From Cucumis sativus (Eukaryota; Streptophyta; Magnoliopsida; Cucurbitales; Cucurbitaceae), in the NCBI RefSeq assembly GCF_000004075.3, contig NC_026660.2:10788001-10852000 (forward strand): a stretch of DNA of 64,000 nucleotides, read 5' to 3'. Made by a program: the position numbers and the translations under genes. Shown one piece after another: positions 37,539-50,113 of the stretch. How positions within the stretch are numbered: position 1 is the first letter of the stretch; each line of letters opens with the position of its first letter. The notes beneath the pieces were generated by a model, which did no database searches, was not told where the DNA came from, and was given only the letters and a program-made list of their open reading frames with translations.

Positions 37539-38524
37539 CTTAGCAGTTGTGTTCTTATCTGTTTATGATATGAAATATTTCTTAACATTTGGTCGACTTG
37601 TAAAATTATAATGTCACACAATAATCAATATATGGAAAATATTAAACTTATCTAACTAGTGGCAGTTTTGTAGCTCTTAATAGAATGATTTTAGAATATA
37701 ATGTTATCCAAAACTCCTGTTTAGATTAAACATTTTGGTTCTGATTTGTAATACCAAATTTATTATGTTTCACGGTTTTCAGTCCAATCTTCTTTTTCAA
37801 TAATTTCATGTCCCACAATCGTATTTCTATTCTACACGTGATTCCTCTCTTATTCCAACACCTTTCATATTTCTAGTAATCTTGATCACATTCTTATTCC
37901 AACACCTTTCATATTTCTAGTAATCTTGATCACATTCCTAACTCTTAAACAACGTGAGTCGCACTCCAATTCATAAAGTAAAATGTGCATCGTATGACAG
38001 AAAAAAAGTGCAACCCCGGACAAATAATGGCAATATTTATTACATGGGGTTGCAAACATTAAATGAACTAATGATGTGGCATTAGGTAGCTCCTCTTCTG
38101 TACTTTCCTATCAAATATTTTGTAATACTTATTATTTATATCAATTATTGGATCAATTTATACCTTTCATTTCAATTAACTAATTATCGATGATTGAATT
38201 AACCAATCATCAATATTAATCATCAATGAATCAATATTTGAATGAGAGAAGATGATAGTTCTTAAAGAATATTCTAATCAAAAGTTTAAATTGATTACTT
38301 TATAAAATTTCATGGATTTAATTTGATACACTTAAGAGTGACACGATATTTTTCATAATGTTTCTTTATGTATGGTGTTAACTAATATACTTATAAAAGT
38401 TCAAATCAAGACAATCGACAGTACAGTGATACATCTTCAACTCAAAAGTTGAAGGTATAAATTGGTATGTTCTAGTAATTTATGTGTTGTTTATAATATA
38501 AAGTTCTGAGTTTGGGGATTCAAA
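37539..38524. other. Convergent spacer between aldo-keto reductase and FAR-A
   Basis: The 3' ends of the plus-strand reductase and the minus-strand FAR-A face each other. The spacer is AT-rich with a 44-bp tandem duplication at 37849-37892 and 37893-37936 (starting CTTATTCCAACACC). No gene is recognised. Confidence 0.65.
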
Positions 38525-41500
38525 TTATTTGATTACATACTTAACCAAGCCAGGAATGTGGATGTCGAAAAAGTAGTCTTTCCAATTGATAACTGTAGGA
38601 TCAAAGTAAAATGTTTCTTCAAGGTCTAAATTTCTTGTTGTTCTTCTCAATCTTTCTGTATTTGTATCATCAAAGCTGTGTTTATTTGGGGATAAAAAAG
38701 GTAAACGGTAAGTAATTAAAAATACCTCAAATGATACAGTAAAAAAGAGAATGAAGATAAACTACCAATTTGATTTGCATATTAATTATAGAAAACCAAA
38801 ATATCGTTGAAGGGCTCTGTTTTACACTTCCTATCTGTGTTTTTCAAAATCAAGTTAAGTTTTTTAAAGAAAAAGAACTGTTTTTGTTTTGAGATTCTTT
38901 TATTAAAAGTTCAAATTGTGTTAAGAAAACTATAATAAGGATATTGGACAGATACAGACAAAAATGTTAAAAACTAAGGTCACATTCTATTATGCACAAT
39001 TCATCTCTAAATTTTTCTCACATGTGATCTACTTTTTACTATCATTTTCCTAAACCAAAAATTGAAAACTAAAAAACGAGTTTTTGTTTTTTAAATTAGA
39101 ATTAGAATTAGAATTCAACCCCTGTATCCCTGTACTGATGAGAGATACACATTATTGTAAAATGTAGAGATAAAATAAGCTTTAACTTTTCTTATAAATG
39201 AAAACAAAATAGTTACTAAATGAGACTGAAATCATTATCAGCAGTAAACATCTAAACCCATCAAAGAAGTAAAAGATTTGATGATTTATAGATCATTTAA
39301 ATAGAAAAAAAAAAAAAAAGAAAGATCGAAACGTACGTGGCTTTGAAGAAGAGATATGGACGATAAAGTTGGACAAGACGCATCATATGGTTGTATTTTT
39401 TCTTGTGTTGATCATATTTTTCTTGAAACCAATGGCATAACATGATATTGCTCACTTTCAATCCCTTCACAATATAACACATGTGATTAAACATGTATGA
39501 AGTTGCATGATATTAAACGTTTATACCTATTGTTTAGGTCATGTTTGGATTAATATCTTTTATGTCATTTGGGATGATAAAAGTCTAAAAGTGTTTTCTT
39601 TCATCAAATCTAATTTTTCAACAAACATGTGATGCAACTATATACAACTCGTTGATCACTATCAAAAACACCTTAGATAAGATCGATATAGGGCAATGAC
39701 AAATATATAGAAATATAAAAATCTAACTCACATCGACGAAGTGTTTTTCAATCACCAAACTTGAGCATAGTCCAATTAATTTAGACAATAATTTACTAAA
39801 TTTTTAACTTTCGACTCAAAACCATACAAATATTTATCAACCACCATAATCTAAAGAAATCTATATATATATGTATATATATTAGAGAGAAAGCAAACAT
39901 AAATTTGAAAAATAAAAACATTGAACAATGAGTCATTAACCATTTAATAAATTGTGTAATAATGAATATAGTAAGGTTGGGTTTTAGATAAATTGTTAGT
40001 ATATGAACTAAGCATTAATTATTATTTATACCTTCAACAAAAAGGAATACCGAATGGCCATATATCTACCAAAGGTAACCATGTTGTTGAAGATCTTGGT
40101 TTTCCTAACTTTAATTGCTTTTCCATCTCTATTTATCCATGGCTTCTCAACAAAGTACTTCTCTAGAAAGCCCGTCAAATCCCCATATTTTATACCGTTT
40201 CTCCTCGAAGAACCAACATGATAGATCACGTGACATGGCTTTCCTTCACGTGCATGAACTATCATTGTCATGATCATTGCATTCACCACCATATCTGCTG
40301 GAATCTATATATATATATATAATATCAAATTCATACTTTATTAAACAAATGAAAAAAAATATATATAACAACGGTTTTGCCGTTTAAAACAATTTTTAGA
40401 AAAATGAAGTAATTACACTTAAATTTTTAATTACCGCATCGAAGATTGAATGGAAACCAAAGGGAAGGAATGTTATTGTTCCTTTACCGTAACCGATAGC
40501 GATGGTATCAATTATCCTGTATAACTCACAAAGACAAAAGAAAAATCATTACAAACTAAATTAAATTTGATTTTATTGGGTAAATTGTAAAAATCGTGAT
40601 TGTATAGTTGCAATTTCACCTTCGTATTTTCAATTGCAAAAATTGAATTGTAAAAATTGAATTTCTAACATTTATTCAAGTGTTGAATACAATTTATACA
40701 CATGTATATATAAGTTGATTCAATTTTTTAAAATTGAAAGTCGGAAAGTATCATTGCAACTACCACACGGTTGCTTTTTGAATTAAAATTCAACGTGATC
40801 TTTTTTCCACTAATCAATAGATCATTTTAAATATACCTCATCCCTTCCATCCAACCCGGAAAAGGTTGTCTGTAAGTACTTGTTATAATGGCAGGTCGTA
40901 TGATAACCAATGGTATATGATCTTTTAAGTCATTGATAATCATCTCTCCCATTGCCTTCGTAAATACGTATGCATTTGGCCATCCGTACAACTTAGCCCT
41001 AATTTTAAATAATAAATAAAATGTAGCGAAATTACAAGTTTTTATGTAGCTAATTAATTAGATTTAATTTTTTTAAAAAAAATGCAAAAAACACCCATAA
41101 AATATGACAATAGTTACAATTACACCTATAAACTTTTAAAATTAAAAATTGAGCCCTCAAACTTATTCAAATTTTAAAATTTGACCTTCAAACTTACATA
41201 AATATCCAAAATTAATTAAATTGATTATATAAAATTGATGATTAAATTTTTATTATATGTGGGCTTAATTTTACACTAATTATCCTAAACTTAAAGGTCT
41301 GATTTTAACATTTTTAAAGTCAGAGACTCATGTGTTATTATCGAAAGTTTATGATAATTTTTACAATTTATATATCATAAGTTGATTATTATACCTTTGG
41401 AGGCCTAATTGTTTCATGGTTAGAGATATAGTTTGTTGTGTAGCTCCTTTGCTTATGAGTTTATTTAGTGTCTCTTCCACAAGCTTTTGTTCTTCCTCAA

Positions 41501-42561
41501 TGTTGAGTCCAATAGTGCCATTAAGAGACTCACCCATTTTATATGGGATTTCTTCTATAATACCTTCCTTTTCCCCTGAAACATAAGCTTAACAAAAACC
41601 ATACAAATACTTATTTTTCAATTCACTGTTCAATGAAATTTTAATTAAATGACAACAATGGTTGAAAAATATATACAAACTTTATATTTTCCTGACTTAG
41701 TAGGGATTAAATTTGTAATTTGAACTTTTAACATGCTTATGAACATGCAAGACACATTAATTAATATTATTGTCTCTAAAAGATGAAATATTGAATGGGA
41801 TCACTTTGAAACTTTACTCACCAGTGGATACATGAACAACAACTTCCAACTTAGAACATTGTTTTGCAAAGTTTAGTAAATGTTTAGCTCCCAATGTGTT
41901 GGTTCCAAAAGCTACAACATATCTGCACAATACAGTAAAAATTAAGTCTAATTAGTCTAGATTTTTAAAATAATTTTTCTTGTTTTTGTGAATCCAAACA
42001 TAGAAAAATAATAATATATGTAAATGCAAATACCTTACCTTTCATCAAATTTTGTAGTTGCAGCTAAATTAACAATAATTTCTATTTGATCCTTCATCTC
42101 TCTCAACAAATATGAGTCTTTCAACCCTAGATTTGGGCTTGTGATATTACCAATCACTAAATAAATCTTCTCTGAAATTAAGCCATTGATATTTCCACCC
42201 CATTTCTCCTTCAACACTCTAATTAAATACATCCTTCTCCACAACCTGCATGCATTATTATAACAATCTCATTCAATTTGTTCTTCAAAACACAAAATTT
42301 TATACCTCGTTATGAAACCGTTGTGTGACCGTAATTTCATCTGCACCACGTAAAAGTAGATAGAGCTTCTTCACATTTGGTTGAACCCTCAATATTTTCT
42401 CCACCATAACTATTTATTAGTGATCATACAAATCTAAATTAGAAAAAAAAATAAAAAAGAATATATATATATATAAATAGATCATAGATAAAGTAGGTAC
42501 TCTTTCCTAGAAAGCCAGTGACACCCATAACAAAAATGCTCTTGTTCTCAAGAAACTCCAT
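38525..42561 (-). pseudogene. FAR-A: fatty acyl-CoA reductase gene with one frameshift
   Basis: Alcohol-forming fatty acyl-CoA reductase (CER4/FAR3 type, reduces long-chain acyl-CoA to primary alcohols for wax or suberin). Ten minus-strand exons: 42501-42561, 42306-42409, 42039-42245, 41822-41922, 41395-41587, 40837-40998, 40435-40516, 40032-40304, 39337-39464, 38525-38675. The Rossmann motif is GVTGFLGK in exon 1; YVFTK (YxxxK catalytic pair) is in exon 6; the C-terminal FAR domain ends GLVKYVIK-stop. Exon 3 is 207 nt where intact family members have 203 or 206: four extra bases near 42220-42230 shift the frame into an immediate TAG. Removing four bases restores 485 codons, and all splice sites are normal, so this is a recent loss or an assembly error. 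A possible TATA box lies at 42661-42667, about 100 bp upstream of the ATG. Confidence 0.8.
38806..39080. repeat. Possible decayed MITE in FAR-A intron 9
   Basis: AT-rich with A/T runs and phrasing like the element at 26296-26611 (GTTTTTCAAAATCAAG ... CTAAAAAACGAG). No clear termini were found; low certainty. Confidence 0.3.
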
Positions 42562-43449
42562 GGATGAAGAAGTAAGCTAACAAAGGGAGAAATAATTAGA
42601 GAATTATTTCCAAGATGGACTTAGAATAACCCATGAAATGGTCTTATTATTTAAGAACACTATATATGAAGAAGAAGGAAACGAGTAATCAGAGTGCATG
42701 CACGTAGTTTTTAATTAATAAAATTAATGGCTCCTAATTAAAGAAAGGCTATGCATATATACTATAAGTCAAAAGTCCTACCTTAGCCTACTAACAAATC
42801 AATTAATATCAATATATATATAATAAGTGACATTGATGAGCCTTTTTCAAATTAAATTTGTATGTTCATCTTTATATAGAAAATAAATAATATAATGGAG
42901 AACCATGTGTTTTCCATGTAGAGCAAGAAAAACCAAGAAAATTATAGTTTGGTTGATATTGTTGGTGAGGATTGAAACATCTACTAATATCTTAGTTAAA
43001 CTAAGTTAAGTTAAGATGTTCATTTAAAAAATTAGGTAAATTGATGATGTGGAACATTAATAAAGTATAATTGAAAATTTGAAACCATGGTTTTAAATAC
43101 AATTGATTATTGATTATGGGTTATTGTTTAAAACAAAACAAACTAATTTTAGTATCTATCAATTATAGACGATAATGAAGGTATCTTTTAGAATTGGTAC
43201 AAAATAAATTTAATACGAAAATATAAGGATAAAAGCCAAGGGTAAAATTTCTCCTTGCATAGCTGATGTTTTAATATAGTAGTCCATATTTTTGTAAATA
43301 AAACACAAAAAGCGTTCTCTAAAGTATGATAACAGTCACATGCAATTCCCCTTCAAACTTTCAAAATAAAAATTGTAATCTTCAACTTATGGAAAATTTG
43401 ATTATATAAGTTTGAATTTCTTTTTTTTTTTTTTTTTCCTTTGTTGGTA
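42562..43449. other. FAR-A promoter side and spacer
   Basis: Sequence upstream of FAR-A on the minus strand: a TATATA element at 42661-42667, then AT-rich spacer without recognisable genes up to the plus-strand gene fragment near 43450. Confidence 0.55.
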
Positions 43450-44000
43450 GGTTTAGTCTTTAAAATTACTAAGAGGGTTGTAAATTAACGAACTGCTCAA
43501 TTTTCCCGCTATAATTCTACTGGATTTTCTCTCTGCCCTAACACAAAACGAAACTTTCTCTAAACACTTCGCGGTTCTTCTCTCCGGTTGCGAATACTAC
43601 AAATCGCGACGCATTGCAATAAAACAAAATTTCAGATTCTGTTCTCTGCCGATAATTTTTGTGAGTTCTTTTTTCTTTTTACCTAAATTCTTGATTTCTT
43701 CGGTTTTTGCTTTCTTCATTTCTGTTATCCAGTAGTATTGTGTGATTTGGATTAGATTTTTAATTCTCGAAGCCATGCGGCAGAGTGTGGGAGATTTCTA
43801 TGGTGGCTCTTAATCTCTCTTGATTTACATTTTGTATTACATTGTGGAGTGGTGTCGTTACGGTTAATTAGCAGAGTAATCGTTCTCGTAATCTGTCCTT
43901 TTAATCTTTGTTGATAGGAGATGGATGTGAATAATGGAATGGAGACTATGAGATTTTGCTATTTACTTGATGATGAATTGGTAGCTGTCACTGAAATGAG
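43450..44000 (+). pseudogene. Orphan 5' gene fragment: leader, intron, first coding exon
   Basis: A GC-richer leader-like stretch (about 43490-43660) is followed by an intron-like segment (GTGAGTTC near 43661 to TTGATAG at 43911-43917). The ATG at 43921 opens 26 codons (MDVNNGMETMRFCYLLDDE...) ending ATGAG at 44000 before GTAACAC. This looks like the promoter, 5' UTR intron and first coding exon of an unrelated gene. No following exon is found before FAR-B begins at 44416 on the other strand, so it is probably a duplicated or captured fragment. I do not recognise the protein. It could also be the start of a small gene I cannot complete. Confidence 0.5.
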
Positions 44001-44415
44001 GTAACACTTTCGTTCGAATTTTATCTTTGATTTCTAGACATTACATGTGTGATGCTACCTGTACGTACTGCAAACCTTTGAGCTTCCTGATATGAAACTA
44101 CAAAATATTTTTTGATTTCATATTAATGTTATGAACCAACTAGAATTAATTAGAAGTTGGATTTGATGGAAACCTAACGTGAAGGATCATTTGATCCGAT
44201 CAGACTCCACGTGTTTTGTCTCATAAATGCTCAACCTCCCTAAAAGTCTGCTCCTTTCCAATGAAACACAACAAAAAGGGAATGAAATGAAACAAAAAGC
44301 AGTAGAGAAGTTTTATTCTCTTCACGCTCACAAGCTCACAAGCTCACAAGCCATACCTTTTTGATTTTGCCTTAGGAGAGGATAGTTTACTACACACATA
44401 CTTGATAAGAAAGAA

Positions 44416-47400
44416 TCATTTGAAGATGTGTTTAACTAGTCCAGGAATATGGACATTCATGAAGTAATCCTCCCAATTAATATCTTTAGGATCCAAGAAG
44501 AATGTCTCTGTTTCTGTATCTTTGTTTTGAATATTCCTTCTCAACCTTTCTGCATTTGTATCGTCAAAACTGTACATACAGAACAAAGAAATATAGGATA
44601 AATCAGGAAAATATTGATAAAAATTCTGAAACTAAAGTAAAATATATAAATCCAAATGAAATGAAAGCAAAGTGAACACAAAACCTAGAAAACTTTCACT
44701 TACACGGCACTGAAGAATAGATAAGGGCGGTCAAGTTCGATGAGCCGCATCACTAAATTGAACTTCCTCTTCGTATCGACATACATGTCTTGAAAAGAGT
44801 GGCAAAATGCCTTGTTTGCGAATTCCAATCCCTTAATAATTCAATCATTAAAAAAGATTCATACAGTTCGCTAATTAAATATCAAATATAAATAGGACGT
44901 GCATAGTTTAGTTTATCTAAAGTAGATAAGAGTCTTTGGACAAAGTAGTTTAGATTGATCCTTCCCATTTTTAATAGAATATAATGGAGGAATAGATTAA
45001 AAATCTTTCTTAGTTTAATCATAGATTTGTGTAATTGTAAGTAGCAATCACAAAAACTAGGAAGGGTGGCCGTGCTGCCACGATCAACTTAGATTCAAGA
45101 AAAAAAAGTTTAAGTACCTTCAGAAAAACTAGGTAGCGAACATTCATGTATCTACGGAAGCTGGCCATATTGTTGAAGATTGTAACTTTCCCAACCTTCA
45201 CAGCATTTCCATCTTTATTGATCCATGGTTTTTCAGTGAAATATTGGTAGTTGAAACGTTTGAAATCAATATATCTCATAGAATTTCTTGTCGAAGAACC
45301 CACGTGATATATGGTTTGATTAGATGGTTGGAGTTCATGAGCTACCATTGCCATGATAATCATATTTACCACCATATCTGCAGGAACCTTATATTTAAAA
45401 AAATATATATTACTTTTTTTATTCAATTATAATACTCAAAAGAAAAGCTGAACATTTAGAAAGAAATTATGTTATCTCACCAAATCAACAATTGAATTAA
45501 TCCCAGCAAGAAAAAACGTTAGTTTTCCTTTAGCATATCCAAGAATAAGACTATCGATGGTCCTGTAAAAATGCTACATAGTCTCAGCATTGAAGTCAAA
45601 AGCTTAATATGCTTACTCAAGAAACAGAGTTAATTTTTGCTTTGACCACTTATTTGGTTCTTTTTTAGTTCGGGAAGCTATTCAGATTTGGAAGATATTC
45701 TTGAACTACGTATCTGATGCCTTCAATCCATCCGGGAAAAGGTTCTCTGTAAGTACTTGTAACTATTGTTGGTCGTATGATGATTAAAGGTAGATTGTTT
45801 TTTGGATCACTCGCCACCATCTCACCCATTGCCTTTATAAATTCATATGTACTTAGGCCATCCATACATCCTAGCCCTAATCTTAATCATAATTGAAATT
45901 TTTTTAAATACTATAAAATATCTTATTATCTAAAATAACTTCATGGAAACATTTAGTTTTTGAAAATTAACTCTGTAAATATCTCTCTGACTTTTAAATT
46001 CAAATTTTTTTTATTATCTACTAAGTACTATCTATGAATGTTTTAAAAAACTAAGTCAATTTTTTTAAAACAAAAAGAAGTAGTTTGTAAAAATTTGTTT
46101 TGTTTTTTAATTGAGCTAAAAATTAAGCTACTTAAGGATGAAAATCATTGTAAGAAGTCTAGTCTTCAAAAATAGAAATCCAAACGGTTCCAAAACAAAA
46201 AGGAAAACCAGGCCTTGTTTAAGATTTAATTAAGTGTATACCTTTCTAGGCCCAAGTGTTTCAACGCTAGATTTATAGTTTATTGCATAGCTCCATTTTC
46301 TTTAAGTTGTTTGAACTTCTCTTCCGCTACTTTCTGTTCTGTACCAATGTCTAGCCCTTCCATCCCATTAAGAGACTCACCCAATTTATATGGAGTTTAC
46401 ATCGACGATTAAGAGATTCCAGATTCAAACTCTTCATCCCAATTTGTATTATAAAAAACTTCTTACATTACATTATTAGAGTTCATAGCTCTCTAGTTTT
46501 CATAGTTTTTTCGAACTCAACTCATTGTTCACTTTTATGGGTGAGATTTTTTTTTGGCTTAAGGGGTTGAGAGTTTATGGTTTGTGGGTCCCACAAATGA
46601 AAATTTATCAATCATCTTATTAATTCTTTACCGTGGGTCTTTGGAGTTCACAATTTTTATGACTTCACTTCAAATTATTATTTTAAATTCACAACTCCAC
46701 TCTTTTAATCCAAACAAGCCTTCAAAGGTATAAAGGAGAATAAAATAGAAGGTAAAATGTATTCATACGCAATAATGTAATATATAGTGATGTATACTGA
46801 CCAGTGGATACATGGACAAGAAGTTTCAAATTAGGACACTGCTTTGCTAAGCTTACAACATGTTTAGCTCCCAGGGTATTAGTAGCCAGTGCGACGTAGT
46901 ATCTATTAAAAAAGAAATGGAAAACATTTTACAATGACGAAACAAAATGGTACAAAATATCTTGTATTTTGTTTGTACCTCTCATCGAACTTGGTTGTGG
47001 CAGCCAAATTAACAATGATTTCCACTTGATTCTTCATCTCTTCAACCAAATTTGAATGTATCCATCCCATTTGTGTGAGTAAAACATCCCCGGGTACCAC
47101 ACAAACCTTCTCTGAAATTAAGGTATCAAACTCTCCACCCCACATCTTCTTTAATACTTTAAACAAATCCTTTCCTATCACCTGTGTAATTGACATAATG
47201 CATTATTTTTCCTATCTATTACTTAAAACAACGTTACATTATTTAAGAAACAAAAAAAAAAAAAAAAAGATGCTAATGATTTGTATTGAGCAAATATGTG
47301 TATACCATCATAGAAACGTTTTATAGCTATCATCTTGTCTTTGGCCCTTATTAGTAGATAGAGTTTCTTCACATTTGGTTGAATCCTCAATATTTTCTCC

Positions 47401-47769
47401 ACCAAAACTATAATTTAATGTAACCATATTATAGCAAAATGACAATGGAGGTAACTCAAGTCATTTTGTTTTTTTTTAAAAAAAAAGGTGGTAAAGAAAA
47501 ACATATTAAATTTTAAATTTACTTTCTAAGCGTGGAGTGTTGTATCTATTTGTCTTCAAACTTCAAAAGGATATATTATAATTTATACTTAGTTCATGTT
47601 GTTAATATTATTAGTGGAATGTTTGTATGTAATGACAATTATAATCACGATGCAAATCATCCTCCATATATATAACAAAAACCTAAAAAAGAAAAAAAAA
47701 AGTCTCGTACATAACACAATCAATATTTTTTTCTGTGACCAAAACACTCTTGTTCTCAAGAAACTCCAT
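44416..47769 (-). pseudogene. FAR-B: multiply damaged fatty acyl-CoA reductase pseudogene
   Basis: Ten-exon FAR plan on the minus strand: exon 1 remnant about 47733-47769 ([12 protein letters not shown] then non-homologous, so the Rossmann glycines are lost), exon 2 47306-47407, exon 3 46979-47181, exon 4 46802-46902, exon 5 remnant 46242-about 46397, exon 6 about 45714-45876, exon 7 45481-45562, exon 8 45118-45387, exon 9 44704-44831, exon 10 44416-44569. Lesions: exon 2 is 2 nt short, exon 5 lacks its 5' part and has an in-frame TAA (...GAMQ-stop), exon 6 has a 1-nt insertion after GWP and its donor GT is changed to AT. Exons 7-10 are undamaged and end GLVKHIFK-stop. It cannot make a full reductase; a truncated C-terminal product is conceivable but unsupported. 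Confidence 0.88.
46398..46735. mobile_element. MITE-like insertion that truncates FAR-B exon 5
   Basis: The space between the FAR-B exon 5 remnant and exon 4 is about 404 bp against 130 bp in FAR-C. It holds a segment whose one end, read on minus, is GGCTTGTTTGGATTAAAAGA, the terminus type of plant non-autonomous DNA transposons. It replaces the 5' part of exon 5. The other terminus and a target duplication could not be defined. Confidence 0.5.
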
Positions 47770-49755
47770 TGCAATGTCACACTTATGCATGTGTGTGAGA
47801 GAATTGAGAGCTATGCAGTATGCTATGTACAGATGTTTGGATATATTTATAACACTATAGTGAATGCAATAATTTTATTTTAGCAAAGGTGGCCCCAGTT
47901 CTAAGGCCCGAGAAGTCGACAAGAGATAAACCCCATAAGTAAAAAGGAAAAAAGAGGTATTACTATTCTCTCTTTCTCTTTTTCTCCCAAAGTAAATAAG
48001 GTTTCATTTTTAGTAGTGGTAGGATGCAAAAAATGAATGTAGTTTATGATGAACTTAAGTGTATATATCATTATTATTATTTTTATAAAATAATAGAATT
48101 AAAAGAAATGGAATAATAAAATTTAATTTCTACATTGATAAACCAAAATATGAATGGCTAACAAGACTTCTAAATTACATGTCTTGAACGCTTAAAGAGA
48201 CTGAAGAAAAAAAAATATTATTTACCTTGATTTCAAATTCTTCGCCCCTTATTGATGGAGCCAAAAGAAAAAAAAAAAGAGTGAAACGTGACTAACATAA
48301 TGCATATTTTAAACGAGAAAATAGACGGTAAGAAAAAGGAAAAAAAAAATGAACACGAATGTGAAATTCAATTAAATTCAGCACCTAAATATAGGTGTAG
48401 ACATATTTGAAGTGTTGTATGAAATGTATGAAGATGTGAAGGATATAATAATTGCAACTGCTTAACAGCGAAATTTTGAAGCGTAGCCATTTTCCTTAGT
48501 CAAACTTATAGGTTGTGGTTCCAATAAATTTAGGAATCATTTCGAACAAAAGTTATCTATACTATGACAAGGACCCTCTAGTATATTAAATACTATTTAA
48601 AAATCTTCAATTAGTTATCTTACTACTCTTAATTTGCTACAATTTTTATTATTTATTACTGTTGTTACTATTTGACATTCATCATTTCTTATATTTTGTT
48701 ATTTATTATTTTTTTATTTTTTATTACTTGTAATTACTATTTCATTATCAAACTAAAGTAGTTTATACATTAAAAATATATTATTATAACTCAAATTAAA
48801 ATATTTTATACCCTAAACATAAACTATAACAACCCCATATTCCATATTCATTTTAAGATTCAAAAGTTTAGTTTTTATTTATAGTTTAAAAGAAAAGTGT
48901 GTGAGTCTCCATTTGAAAAGTATAAATATTTCCAAAGTTCAAATATAATTAAAGTTTAGTTGAAATTCTTAACATGGTTCCATTAACATCTCAACTACTT
49001 AGTTTCACGTTAAACACGTTAAACTAGAGAGACCTTCCAACAATAAATTAAACACACTTGGTTTGATTGTCAAATTACATTTAAGTTACACTTAATTCCC
49101 CATTAGAATCTTTTGTTGGTGTACATATTTAACAAAGGGATTAAACTTTTTAATCATTATTTTTACTTTAAAATATCGTGTGACATTTAAAAGATTAAAG
49201 AAAAGAAGGTACTTATATTAATATTTTAGATATATTCTAATTAAATTACAAACTCAATGTCTAAAGGATGGTTTCTTTTCTTTATTTTATGTTAAACTCA
49301 TGCTAATTAAACTTCATATCAATATACTTTCATTTATCATATTTCAACATTTTTATGAGTTCGAGTAAATACGAGACCTAAAAACATGGAGTAAAATGTT
49401 ATTATTTACGTTAATATACTAATACATTTGTCAACTAATTAAATATATATTTACATATGATAATGTTTATTTTCTAATTCATTTCTTTTAATATTTTTCT
49501 AAGCGATAAACATTTCCATCAATGTTGATATTTTAAATTTTAAAAAATTTATAGTTACATAATGAAAAACATTGGCTTCCATGATATTAAATTATCAATT
49601 ATGTGTGAATTTTAAATCACTAATTACTTCAAACGCTTAAGTTGCTTATGAGTGAAGATATATTATTATATCATCTAACAAAAAATAATGACTCAAATCT
49701 TTATTAGGTATTTGCTCATCAAATCAAGGAGTCTTCAAATATACACTTACATACC
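47770..49755. other. AT-rich spacer upstream of FAR-B
   Basis: No gene, tRNA or recognisable element was seen. It consists of AT-rich, simple-sequence-prone DNA with A-runs around 47690, 48250 and 48340. Confidence 0.6.
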
Positions 49756-49862
49756 TCATCGTAGAATTGTTTTCATGTGTTGTAATGTCATCTATACTTC
49801 GTAAAAGTAGATAAACTTTCTTCACGTTTGGTTGACTCCTTAATATTTTTTTCACCCTAACT
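49756..49862 (-). pseudogene. Orphan FAR exon 2
   Basis: The minus strand encodes KKILRSQPNVKKVYLLLRS with diverged flanks, clearly the second exon of the FAR genes nearby ([18 protein letters not shown] in FAR-C). Its 3' end is altered (no FHNE ending). No other FAR exon lies within several kb on either side apart from the neighbouring genes' own exons. It is the last trace of another array member, next to the plastid DNA insertion. Confidence 0.8.
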
Positions 49863-49970
49863 ACATTCTCGAAACGTAGATATTATATAAATGATATTAG
49901 GATATATATATATATATTTCTGTAGAAGGACAAATAGGTTATATCATTTTATGGTGGATACGCGAATTAT

Positions 49971-50054
49971 TGGGCCGAGCTGGATTTGAACCAGCGTAGA
50001 CATATTGCCAACGAATTTACAGTCCGTCCCCATTAACCGCTCGGGCATCGACCC
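49971..50054 (-). tRNA. trnY-GUA: Plastid-type tRNA-Tyr(GUA) within NUPT
   Basis: An 84-nt sequence starting GGGTCGATGCCCGAGCGG and ending CAGCTCGGCCCA on the minus strand. The anticodon GTA is at 50018-50020, with a long variable arm as in plastid tRNA-Tyr. It appears complete and undamaged. Plastid tRNA genes moved to the nucleus are normally not functional, so treat it as a passenger. Confidence 0.88.
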
Positions 50055-50113
50055 GGGAAGAATCAATTCCAAGCTTGTTGATAATCCATGATCAACTTCC
50101 TTTCGTAGTACCC

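Noticed and set aside
47596..47883. 95-codon plus-strand open frame upstream of FAR-B
   Set aside because: Low-complexity (poly-Lys, Ile-rich) and overlaps the antisense FAR-B exon 1 remnant.
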